This document shows positions 1 through 6,501 of a stretch of 12,856 nucleotides of DNA, piece by piece. The stretch is from Candidatus Zixiibacteriota bacterium. Lineage in GTDB: Bacteria; Zixibacteria; MSB-5A5; GN15; FEB-12. The stretch lies in the NCBI GenBank assembly GCA_030591625.1, contig JAUVAR010000038.1, forward strand, positions 1 through 12,856, given 5' to 3'. The notes under the pieces were generated by a model that was given only the letters and a program-made list of their open reading frames with translations, was not told the DNA's origin and did no database searches. The stretch's first letter is position 1, and each line of letters opens with the position of its first letter. A program made the translations under genes and the position numbers.

Positions 1-557
1 GACTTATCTGATCTCGCTTCGTAGCTTGTTGAACTTAAGAATTCATTGTTAATATCACAGGAAAAGTAGTACACAAAGCGACCACGTTCTGTCAACAATG
101 AGCCGACTTTCTTAAGGATTTCAGGGGTAAGCGAAACCAATCTCATTGTGATCAAATCGAACTGATCGTCTGGCTCAAATCTCTCAATCTCTGAAGTTAC
201 AACTTTGGAGCTAAGTCTTAAGGAGAAGCACATCCGTCTGAGGGCTGCCGATTTTTTCTCCGAACGGTCGAGCAGACAGATTGGCCCTTTTACCCTGCCA
301 GAGAGGCAAATAGGAATCGAGGGGAATCCGCCCCCAGAGCCGATATCGAGATATGATTTGGCCTCAATTTCAAGATATTCGAGCGGAAGAAGCGATTCGG
401 CAGCCAAAAGCTCAAGGTCTGCTCGTGATGTTTCACGTGAAACCAAATTGCTCCGCTTGTTCTCCTTTTCGAGAAGATCGAAATAGGAAGAGACCAAATT
501 ATCAGGATCAAGCCGTTTGAGGAGTTCTTTTGAGTCAAAGTCTATAGATCGTGTCAC
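1..557 (-). CDS. rsmG: 16S rRNA m7G527 methyltransferase RsmG (GidB), 3' end cut by window edge
   Basis: RsmG uses S-adenosylmethionine to methylate N7 of G527 in the 530 loop of 16S rRNA. The readable part is 185 codons; the E. coli protein is about 207, so only a short C-terminal piece is missing. I see the N-terminal helix region ending in NLVSRET (residues 37-43), the SAM-binding motif YLDIGSGGGFPSIPI (69-83), then LLDRSEKK (95-102) with the acidic SAM-ribose ligand and the conserved Lys pair. Later parts are more divergent: MRLVSLT (138-144) stands where an SRA-type motif is usual, and FVYYFS (161-166) replaces the common KG strand end. The start is GTG at 555-557; its GTGA overlaps the mnmG stop, which implies translational coupling. 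A parS-like site is embedded at codons 38-43. An 82-residue ATG-started frame at 290-538 is out of frame with these motifs and is not the gene. Confidence 0.93.
   Translation of the reverse strand, partial: MTRSIDFDSKELLKRLDPDNLVSSYFDLLEKENKRSNLVSRETSRADLELLAAESLLPLEYLEIEAKSYLDIGSGGGFPSIPICLSGRVKGPICLLDRSEKKSAALRRMCFSLRLSSKVVTSEIERFEPDDQFDLITMRLVSLTPEILKKVGSLLTERGRFVYYFSCDINNEFLSSTSYEARSDK
429..444. promoter_or_regulatory. parS: parS-like ParB-binding site 1, inside rsmG
   Basis: The plus strand reads TGTTTCACGTGAAACC, which matches the known bacterial parS consensus TGTTTCACGTGAAACA at 15 of 16 positions and contains a perfect 14-bp palindrome (GTTTCACGTGAAAC). ParB (Spo0J) is known to bind such sites, load as a CTP-dependent clamp and organise origin segregation with ParA. 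Here the site doubles as coding sequence for the Val-Ser-Arg-Glu-Thr segment of RsmG. An identical 16-mer occurs 2,031 bp away at 2460-2475. No parA or parB gene is visible, but they commonly lie just beyond rsmG, which is off the left edge. Confidence 0.85.
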
Positions 558-2434
558 TTCTGTGCAGCCCTCTCAATTCGAAGACGTTTAAGATGAACAG
601 AGAGAACCGAGATATCTCCAGGCGTTATTCCCTCGATCCGGCTTGCCTGACCAAGCGATTGAGGCTTGAAGTGGGAGAATTTTTCTACTGCTTCATTCTT
701 CAACCCTACTATACCAGACCAGCTAATTCCGTCCGGTATCAGCACCGATTCCTGCTTCTTGAATTTGTCTATCTCCCTCTGTTGCTTCGCGATATATCCT
801 TCATAACGTATTTTTATAGCTACCTGACTTAGCGCTTCCGGCTCCAAAGAAAGCTCGCTATCATGTTTCTTGATAAGAGCGATCAGATCATTTATGTCAA
901 CCCCTGGCAATTTGAAGAGGTGCGCCATACTGACAGCATCCCGTCGCTGAAACCGGCTCGACAGCTCTCCAAGCTCAGACACTTTCAGATGAGTTGATTC
1001 GAATTTCTTAATGAGCAATTCACGCCGTTTTAAAGATTCTGCAAATTCACGATAATCTTCATCAGGAATCAAATTGTAACGATGTCCGATAGCAAAGAGC
1101 CGTTCACGAGCATTATCCTCACGTAGAGCCAAACGGTACTCAGCCCGACTTGTGAACATCCGATATGGCTCAGTAGTTGATCTCGTAACCAGATCATCAA
1201 TCATTACGCCGATGTAAGCTTCTGACCTATCAAGTATTAGCGGTTTTTCACCAGCTACCATAAGGGATGCATTCAGACCGGCCATAAGCCCCTGGGCGGC
1301 GGCTTCTTCATAGCCAGAAGTCCCATTTATTTGTCCGGCAAAGAAAAGTCCGGCTATTCGCTTTGTTTCTAAGGATGGTTTGATTTGAAATGAAGGACAA
1401 TAGTCATACTCTACGGCATATCCAGGCTTAGTTATTATAGCCTCCTCTAAACCAATAACAGTTCGGATCGCTTCAAGCTGGACATCTTCGGGTAAAGCAG
1501 TGGAAAAGCCATTCGGGTAAATATCGTCAGTGCCGTTTCCTTCAGGTTCCAAAAATAGCTGATGGCTTTCTTTATCTTTAAATCTAAAGAATTTATCCTC
1601 AATTGAAGGACAATATCTTGGACCAGTCGAATCGATCTGACCAGAAAAGATTGGTGAACGGTGCATATTCTCTGTTATAATACGTTTCGTTTCGGCGGTA
1701 GTCTTTGTCAGATGGCAACTTATCTGAGTAAGTGTTCGTCCTTTAGTTCTATATGAAAAGAACGGGATAGGATCTTCGCCAGGCTGAGGTTCACATTTTG
1801 AGAGGTCAACACTTTTGCCATCAAGGCGGGGCGGGGTTCCAGTTTTGAGCCTTCCGACCTCAAATCCGAGCGATCGGAACGATTTTGACAAAGCAGATGC
1901 ACCATCTTCGCCAAGCCTGCCACCTTCGATCTTTTTATCGCCGATATGAATCAGGCCACCAAGAAATGTACCGGTTGCAATAACAACTGCCCGAGCCATA
2001 ATTTTCTGACCATCTTCGCAGCCAACTCCAACTATTTTGTCATTTTCAACTAACAGCTCAGATGCAGTAGCCTCGATAATTTCAAGGTTGGAAGTTTCTT
2101 CACATGCTTTTACTACAAAGTCATTGTATTCAATTCGGTCAGCTTGAGCTCGGGTTGACCAAACTGCCGGACCGCTTGAAAGATTCAGTCGCCGGAATTG
2201 AATTCCGGTAGCGTCAATGGCAACCGGCATAACTCCACCAAGTGCATCTATCTCTTTTACTTATTGCGACTTACCTATCCCACCTATAGCAGGATTGCAG
2301 GACATTAGGGCAAGTTTAGTTCGGTCCATCGTTATAATGGCAGCTTTGCGCCCCATTCTGGCAGCAGCTAAACCAGCTTCTACACCGGCATGTCCGCCAC
2401 CAATTACAACTATGTCAAAATCTCTGTTTTTCAT
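554..2434 (-). CDS. mnmG: tRNA 5-carboxymethylaminomethyluridine-modification enzyme MnmG (GidA), interrupted by in-frame TAA at codon 58
   Basis: MnmG is the FAD-dependent partner of MnmE; together they install the (carboxymethyl)aminomethyl group at C5 of wobble U34 in certain tRNAs. Read from ATG at 2432-2434, the frame gives the Rossmann FAD motif IVVIGGGHAG (residues 8-17), then the catalytic-Cys segment MSCNPAIGGIGKSQ, a TAA at 2261-2263, and on into VKEIDALGG without a frame change. The remainder is normal: ATGTFLGG, YCPSIEDKF with the second conserved Cys, GYEEAAAQGL and a C-terminal helical domain ending at TGA. With the stop read through, it has 626 codons including the interrupted one, close to E. 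coli's 629. The longest uninterrupted reading runs from ATG 2230 (558 residues) and would lack the FAD-binding N-terminus, so it is unlikely to work. No clear Shine-Dalgarno precedes 2434. It is either a true nonsense mutation or a sequence error. Confidence 0.9.
2261..2263 (-). other. in-frame premature TAA stop within mnmG
   Basis: The coding strand reads TCG CAA TAA GTA AAA GAG, giving Ser-Gln-stop-Val-Lys-Glu. MnmG proteins usually have Leu here, in a GK(S/G)(Q/H)LVKEIDALGG-type motif. A single T-to-A change of a TTA Leu codon would produce the TAA. The frame and the conserved motifs are intact on both sides, so this is a substitution and not an indel. TAA serves as the normal terminator of mnmE, yidD, rnpA and the Nudix gene in this window, so codon reassignment is not supported. 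Confidence 0.93.
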
Positions 2435-2459
2435 ATATCACAATCAAGTTGATTACAAC

Positions 2460-2475
2460 TGTTTCACGTGAAACC
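2460..2475. promoter_or_regulatory. parS: parS-like ParB-binding site 2, in the mnmE-mnmG gap
   Basis: The plus strand reads TGTTTCACGTGAAACC, the same 16-mer as at 429-444 and 15/16 to the parS consensus. It lies in the 91-bp gap between the mnmE stop and the mnmG start, 25 bp upstream of the mnmG ATG, so ParB bound here could affect expression of the two downstream genes. The same gap has a TATAAT hexamer on the minus strand (2502-2507), but I see no convincing -35 partner, so I do not call a promoter. Confidence 0.87.
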
Positions 2476-2525
2476 GAATATAATCTTTTCCGGTTCTCAT
2501 AATTATATAAATCTGAATATTTGGC

Positions 2526-3917
2526 TTATTTGCCAATGCAGAAATGGGCAAATATTTGCCCAAGAATATCTTCAGTATAAACGCGTCCCGTAATTTCATC
2601 CAATTCAGAAAGAGCAGCTCTCAAATCGACTGCAATTAGCTCAGCTGTCTCACCGATCATATTTTTCTCTCGAGCTGATTTCAATTCCTTGATTGCTGAG
2701 CTTAGCTTCTTTTTATGCCTGGCCGATGTCACTATCAGCCCCGATGTCAAGTCGGGCATTGTTCTCTCGATCTGATCGGAAATCATCCTCTTAAGAGACT
2801 TCAAACCTTTTCCAGTCTTGCAGGAAATGAAAGCAGGTTCGATATCAATTGATCTTTTTAACGCTTTGTCAGGCAGGCTCTTAATGTTTTTAATGGCATC
2901 TATCTTATTGTACACCAACATGATAGTATTATTTAGGAGCTTATCTAAATCGCTTTCAAGTTTCGATTCCCAACCTCTAATGGAGATATCTACAAGCCAG
3001 AGAACAAGATCAGAATTTTTGATTAATTTCAATGAGCTAAGCTGCCCCAACCTCTCAATTTCGCCACCACCTTCTCTAAGGCCAGCTGTGTCGGTCAAAT
3101 TTATGGCAAAACCGTCAAGATCGATCGATTCGCTCAAAAAGTCACGAGTTGTTCCCGGTGTCCTGGTAACAAGGGCGCGTTCACTTTGAAGGAGTTTGTT
3201 GAAAAGTGATGATTTCCCTGCGTTTGGTCTTCCACTGATAGCAACGTTGAACCCTTCTTTGATGATCCGGCCGCCTTGGTAGCTTTTGATCAAAACCTCA
3301 AGATCTTCCAAAATCTCATTCAAACTTTCATAAATAGAACTTTTCTGAGCATCTTTGTCCTCATCTGGAAAATCGATTCCAGCTTCGGTCTCAGCTACAA
3401 TATGAACAAGTTTTTTTCTGAGAGCCTCAACATGCTCCGAATATGCTCCCAATAGATGCTCCCGAGAAGCTTTCAGAGATGACTCGGTATTGGCCGCTAT
3501 CATTTCGGCGACCGCTTCAGCTCTAGCCAGATCGATCCGGCCATTTAGAAATGCAGTTTGCGTGAATTCACCGGGCATCGCCGCCCGGGCCCCCGACTGG
3601 ATACATAGGTCCAATATCTCTTTGATTGTCTGTCGTCCGCCATGACAAAATATTTCAACCTGCATAAGCCCGGTATAAGATCGTTCGGCCGGCATATAGA
3701 CCGCCATCACTTCATCAAGGATTTTTTTATCTTCGTTAACGAAGTGTCCCACGCGCATCAGGAATGGTTCTGCCTTTTGTGAGCTCTTCGGTTTGAAATG
3801 TTTCTTGAGGATTTTAAGACTGTCCGGCCCAGCCAGCCTAAGAGCCGCAATCCCCCCCTCACCGGGGGGGGTAATTATTGCGACAAAAGTTTCATCATGA
3901 TTTATAGGTCGTGACAT
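2526..3917 (-). CDS. mnmE: tRNA uridine-5-carboxymethylaminomethyl synthesis GTPase MnmE (TrmE)
   Basis: MnmE is a dimeric, potassium-activated GTPase that binds a formyl-tetrahydrofolate-type one-carbon donor and works with MnmG on wobble U34. The 463 residues are full length. The N-terminal folate-binding domain (about 1-120) carries TPPGEGGIAALRLAG, followed by PGEFTQTAFLNGRIDLARAEAV (start near 115) in the helical domain. The inserted G domain (about 222-385) has P-loop GRPNAGKS (229-236), TTRD (256-259), DTAG (276-279) and NKID (337-340). The C-terminus ends in FCIGK, containing the conserved C(I/L)GK signature whose Cys is family-typical. The ATG at 3917 is 12 nt after the yidC stop, without an obvious Shine-Dalgarno, so translation probably depends on coupling. 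All motifs are intact, in contrast to its partner mnmG downstream. A strong GC hairpin sits early in the gene. Confidence 0.97.
   Translation of the reverse strand: MSRPINHDETFVAIITPPGEGGIAALRLAGPDSLKILKKHFKPKSSQKAEPFLMRVGHFVNEDKKILDEVMAVYMPAERSYTGLMQVEIFCHGGRQTIKEILDLCIQSGARAAMPGEFTQTAFLNGRIDLARAEAVAEMIAANTESSLKASREHLLGAYSEHVEALRKKLVHIVAETEAGIDFPDEDKDAQKSSIYESLNEILEDLEVLIKSYQGGRIIKEGFNVAISGRPNAGKSSLFNKLLQSERALVTRTPGTTRDFLSESIDLDGFAINLTDTAGLREGGGEIERLGQLSSLKLIKNSDLVLWLVDISIRGWESKLESDLDKLLNNTIMLVYNKIDAIKNIKSLPDKALKRSIDIEPAFISCKTGKGLKSLKRMISDQIERTMPDLTSGLIVTSARHKKKLSSAIKELKSAREKNMIGETAELIAVDLRAALSELDEITGRVYTEDILGQIFAHFCIGK
3852..3871 (-). repeat. C8/G7 inverted repeat (hairpin) in the early mnmE coding region
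   Basis: In the mnmE sense strand, a run of eight C is followed by GGTGA and then seven G. This allows a 7-bp all-GC stem starting 46 nt after the first base of the ATG. It encodes the conserved Pro-Pro-Gly-Glu-Gly-Gly turn, but uses CCC and GGG codons in tandem within a moderately AT-rich gene. The structure could slow ribosomes, and the homopolymer runs are prone to slippage or sequencing error. The reading frame is intact as given. Confidence 0.6.
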
Positions 3918-3929
3918 AAGCGCGCATCA

Positions 3930-5633
3930 TCAAGCCGCTTTCACTTCGGCATTCTTGTTGCGACGGAACAAGAAATAGTCAACGAGTGAAAGTAGTGAGA
4001 AACAGGTCCAGTAGAGAACGAGTCCGGCCGAGTATGAATAAAAGATGAAGCCCATAAAGAGGGGCATCGCATACATAAGTCCTTTGTTCTGTCCGGTGCT
4101 CGGCATCGTAAGAGTTTGAGAAACAAACTGTGTCGCAACCATTAACAGGACAAGAATAATATACGGGTCAGTAAGCCCGGTCGCGCCTTTTGAAAGGTCG
4201 TCGATGAACCAGATAAACGGTGCATCACGAAGCAGGATCGTTGAACGAAAGACCGCAAACAATGCAAACAAAAGAGGCATTTGCGGAAGCATCGGCAAAC
4301 ATCCCGAAAGCGGAGAGACACCGTGCTTCTTGTAGAGCTTCATCATCTCTTGATTGAGCTGCTGAGGATCTTTCTTATGCTTCTCCTTAAGCTTATCCAT
4401 GTGCGGTTGAATATCTTTCATTGCCCGCATCGACTTGAAAGCTTTTAAGGATAATGGCAGAGTAACAATCTTAACAAGAATAGCAAAAGCTATAATTACA
4501 AAACCGTAGTTACCAATAAAGGAATACAGAATCGGCAGCAACCAAATAATAAAAATAGCAAACGGTTTGATAAGGATGCCGACGACAGGAGTAGTTCCTA
4601 TATCGAGCATATCTTCCAGACCAACTTCATAATCAGAGAGCATCGAATAATCCAACGGACCAACAACGATTTGATATTTATGTTCAAAATCCACACCGGC
4701 ATCAAGATACATTTTTATACCGGCGGTAATCTTTCGTGAATCAACCGAGCTGCCATCAATGACAATCTCTTTCTCTTGACCGTTGGCATAAACAGATTCA
4801 CCGCTTCTGGTTTTCGGTACAATGAAAGCAGCGAAATATCTTGAACGCACACCGACCCATTCAGCCGCGCCAACTTCTTCCTGTTTGAGAGTCATACCTT
4901 CGTAATCATCAAGTATAACACTCGAACCACCCTGCATTGCAACAGCCCTCATATCCATATAATCAGGACCGGCATCCGGTTCGGTAAGCCCGAGTGGTGT
5001 ATTCCATTCTACATTATAAGAGCGTTCAAATCCGAACGTCTGGGCGTTAACCACCCGGACACTCATATCAATGTGATAGCTATCGGGATAGAACGTAAAC
5101 GAACGAACAATTTGCCCGCCCGCCTCAGTAGTATATGTGTAGGTTAGATTAACATTCGAAGAAGATGCTTCGTATCTGCCCGTTTGTAAATTTGATATGA
5201 ATCTGAGATTCGAGGTTTGAGTTGCACCATCTTTGAAAATAAGATTTGGAGTCGCTGCGATAGAGTTTGGAAGCATTTCAATGTAACCATCATCACGATA
5301 CAAATAGTCTTTCAGCTTGATTGATACCGGACCGCCACCCAAACTTGATAGAACGATAGAATATTTTTTAGTCTCGATCCAAATCGAATCGACGGGAAGA
5401 GAATCATTTACAAACTCAGGTGGAACTGGTGCCTGAGCTATCATAACGTCGGTCTGTGGTAAGAAAGCCGGATCTACCTGATTGATTGTTACAGAACTGT
5501 CCGTTATTGAGTCGGTTACTATAAGCGGTCGCTCAGATTCTGGTGTGGCAAATCCAAGAAATTCCATGATCGGCCAGTAAAAGATTATACCAACCAACAG
5601 AACTACTACTAACGGGAGTGTTTTCTTATCCAA
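3930..5633 (-). CDS. yidC: membrane protein insertase YidC (Oxa1 family, with large periplasmic domain)
   Basis: YidC inserts and folds inner-membrane proteins, alone or with SecYEG. The 567 residues show the two-membrane-bacterium form. An N-terminal membrane anchor lies at about 6-22, a beta-rich periplasmic domain at about 40-340, and the Oxa1-type core from about 348 to 557 with five hydrophobic segments. Family motifs include PLSLKAFKSM (393-402), the cytoplasmic helical hairpin with MDKLKEKHKKDPQQLNQEMM, then GVSPLSGCLPMLPQMPLLFALF (from 438) and the final SAGLVLYW (535-542). Lys388 (ILVKIVTLP) lies where E. coli has the groove Arg; a basic residue is kept. The start is TTG at 5631-5633: the frame has no upstream ATG before a stop, the first internal Met (23) is already in the anchor, and AGGGA lies just upstream. 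It follows yidD by 51 nt. Confidence 0.97.
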   Translation of the reverse strand: MDKKTLPLVVVLLVGIIFYWPIMEFLGFATPESERPLIVTDSITDSSVTINQVDPAFLPQTDVMIAQAPVPPEFVNDSLPVDSIWIETKKYSIVLSSLGGGPVSIKLKDYLYRDDGYIEMLPNSIAATPNLIFKDGATQTSNLRFISNLQTGRYEASSSNVNLTYTYTTEAGGQIVRSFTFYPDSYHIDMSVRVVNAQTFGFERSYNVEWNTPLGLTEPDAGPDYMDMRAVAMQGGSSVILDDYEGMTLKQEEVGAAEWVGVRSRYFAAFIVPKTRSGESVYANGQEKEIVIDGSSVDSRKITAGIKMYLDAGVDFEHKYQIVVGPLDYSMLSDYEVGLEDMLDIGTTPVVGILIKPFAIFIIWLLPILYSFIGNYGFVIIAFAILVKIVTLPLSLKAFKSMRAMKDIQPHMDKLKEKHKKDPQQLNQEMMKLYKKHGVSPLSGCLPMLPQMPLLFALFAVFRSTILLRDAPFIWFIDDLSKGATGLTDPYIILVLLMVATQFVSQTLTMPSTGQNKGLMYAMPLFMGFIFYSYSAGLVLYWTCFSLLSLVDYFLFRRNKNAEVKAA

Positions 5634-5684
5634 TATATTTCCCTGTCTCTTCCTATTTGAAACTATTACCAGTTTGGGGCTATT

Positions 5685-5966
5685 TTATTCAACCGGATCG
5701 TATCCGCCCGGATGCCAGGGGTGGCACCGGAGCACACGTGCTACTGTTTTGATGCTCCCGCGAAATGCTCCATAGCGCGAAAGTGCTTCTTCGCCATAAT
5801 GCGAACAAGTTGGATCAAAACGGCATGAGTTACCGATCAACGGTGATAGTGTATATCTGTAAACGTATATCAGAGCGATAATTGGGTAGGCGCAGAGGCG
5901 GGATATTTTACCCGCTGGCGTTGAGTTGGTCGAATATTCTGACGATATCGGCGTTGAATTGCTCAA
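5685..5966 (-). CDS. yidD: membrane protein insertion efficiency factor YidD
   Basis: YidD is a small, amphipathic inner-membrane-associated protein that helps YidC/Sec insertion. The signature is complete: YRYTLSPLIGNSCRFDPTCSHYGEEAL, then a short helix and RCHPWHPGGYDPV near the C-terminus, with the conserved Cys residues present. The start is uncertain. The conserved part begins around PAGKISRLCAYP, but there is no ATG nearby. I chose TTG at 5964-5966 (93 residues), which has AGGA about 7 nt upstream and overlaps the end of rnpA by 59 nt. An ATG at 6012-6014 would give 109 residues and a 107-nt overlap; its extra N-terminus has no family resemblance. Overlap of rnpA and yidD is common in bacteria. 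It precedes yidC, in keeping with its role. Confidence 0.92.
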   Translation of the reverse strand: MSNSTPISSEYSTNSTPAGKISRLCAYPIIALIYVYRYTLSPLIGNSCRFDPTCSHYGEEALSRYGAFRGSIKTVARVLRCHPWHPGGYDPVE

Positions 5967-6255
5967 ATTTCGGTTCCTGCTCCTGACCTTTCGGAAGGAG
6001 TAGCATTTTCCCATTATTATTAAGACGACCTCGATTCATTCGAATCGCCTCTCTGATTAGTCGTTTTAGTCTAACTCTCTGGCTCGGAATGCCATCACGT
6101 TTTGAAACTAAAACAGCATAACCAAATGAGTCTGATTCGAGCCAAACAAGTCTCAGAAATTTTCCGGAAAAGCGTTTCCCTCTCCTTAAAATATCTGAAA
6201 TTTCCCTGCGACTTTTCAGACTCAAGTCACGGGATAAGCTAGTGCTTCTTGGCAA
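5908..6255 (-). CDS. rnpA: ribonuclease P protein component
   Basis: RnpA binds the RNase P RNA and helps it recognise precursor-tRNA 5' leaders. The 115 residues match the family's usual size. I see the N-terminal segment SLKSRREISDILRRGKRF, the central strand FGYAVLVSKR (44-53) and the conserved basic helix RVRLKRLIREAIR (60-72). The usual RNR motif in that helix is Arg-Val-Arg here, with Val61 where Asn is expected; the other basic residues are kept. The start is TTG at 6253-6255, overlapping the rpmH stop by 17 nt, which suggests translational coupling. A few residues of start uncertainty remain because no strong Shine-Dalgarno is visible. The 3' end overlaps yidD. Confidence 0.94.
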   Translation of the reverse strand: MPRSTSLSRDLSLKSRREISDILRRGKRFSGKFLRLVWLESDSFGYAVLVSKRDGIPSQRVRLKRLIREAIRMNRGRLNNNGKMLLLPKGQEQEPKFEQFNADIVRIFDQLNASG

Positions 6256-6391
6256 TAGTTACGGCCAGACGCTTTCTGCCCTTAGCTCTGCGACGTGCGA
6301 GTACTCTTCTGCCACCCTTAGTGGCCATTCTCGCGCGAAATCCATGGTCATTTAACCGTTTCCGGTTCGAGGGTTGATATGTTCTTTTCAT
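6239..6391 (-). CDS. rpmH: 50S ribosomal protein bL34
   Basis: bL34 is a small, highly basic protein of the large ribosomal subunit. The 50-residue product begins MKRTYQPSNRKRLNDHGF and continues with RARMATKGGRRVLARRRAKG, which is the canonical family pattern (KRTYQPS, HGFRARMAT, GRRVLARRRAKGR). The C-terminal tail LAVTIAKKH is slightly longer than in many L34 proteins. The ATG at 6389-6391 is preceded by AAAGG at a usable distance, and a good promoter lies about 30 bp upstream. It is the first gene of the origin-proximal cluster, followed by rnpA with a 17-nt overlap. Confidence 0.97.
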   Translation of the reverse strand: MKRTYQPSNRKRLNDHGFRARMATKGGRRVLARRRAKGRKRLAVTIAKKH

Positions 6392-6420
6392 CGTTTCTTG
6401 CCTTTCAAAATTAGCTCAAG

Positions 6421-6448
6421 AATATACCAATTATTCTGGAATCGTCAA
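6421..6448 (-). promoter_or_regulatory. sigma70-type promoter of the rpmH-rnpA-yidD-yidC-mnmE-mnmG-rsmG cluster
   Basis: On the minus strand, TTGACG (6443-6448) is followed after 16 bp by TATATT (6421-6426), each 5 of 6 to the -35 and -10 consensus. It would start transcription about 20-25 nt before the rpmH ATG. It lies in the 110-bp gap after the glycosyltransferase stop, the only noncoding stretch upstream of the cluster. I see no hairpin-plus-U-tract terminator between the glycosyltransferase gene and this promoter, so read-through from the upstream operon is possible. Confidence 0.7.
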
Positions 6449-6501
6449 GATAATTAATCGACACCCATACGAAATCATGTAGCAATCTGTTTTTTTTCGA
6501 T

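Noticed and set aside
290..538. 82-residue ATG-started frame on the minus strand
   Set aside because: It lies in a different frame from the RsmG motifs (NLVSRET, YLDIGSGGGFP) and shows no family features; the true rsmG frame starts with GTG at 557 and runs off the window.
2261..2263. Stop-codon reassignment (TAA read as an amino acid)
   Set aside because: TAA terminates several intact genes in the window (mnmE, yidD, rnpA, Nudix) exactly where the family ends, and no other gene has an internal TAA.
4390..4400. DnaA-box-like TTATCC sequences (also near 5624, 12042)
   Set aside because: They match TTATCCACA only partly, are scattered, and lie in coding sequence without clustering or an AT-rich unwinding element.
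6480..6501. Possible terminator after the glycosyltransferase gene (A/T run)
   Set aside because: The run is A on the transcribed sense strand and has no stable GC hairpin before it, so it does not look like a Rho-independent terminator.
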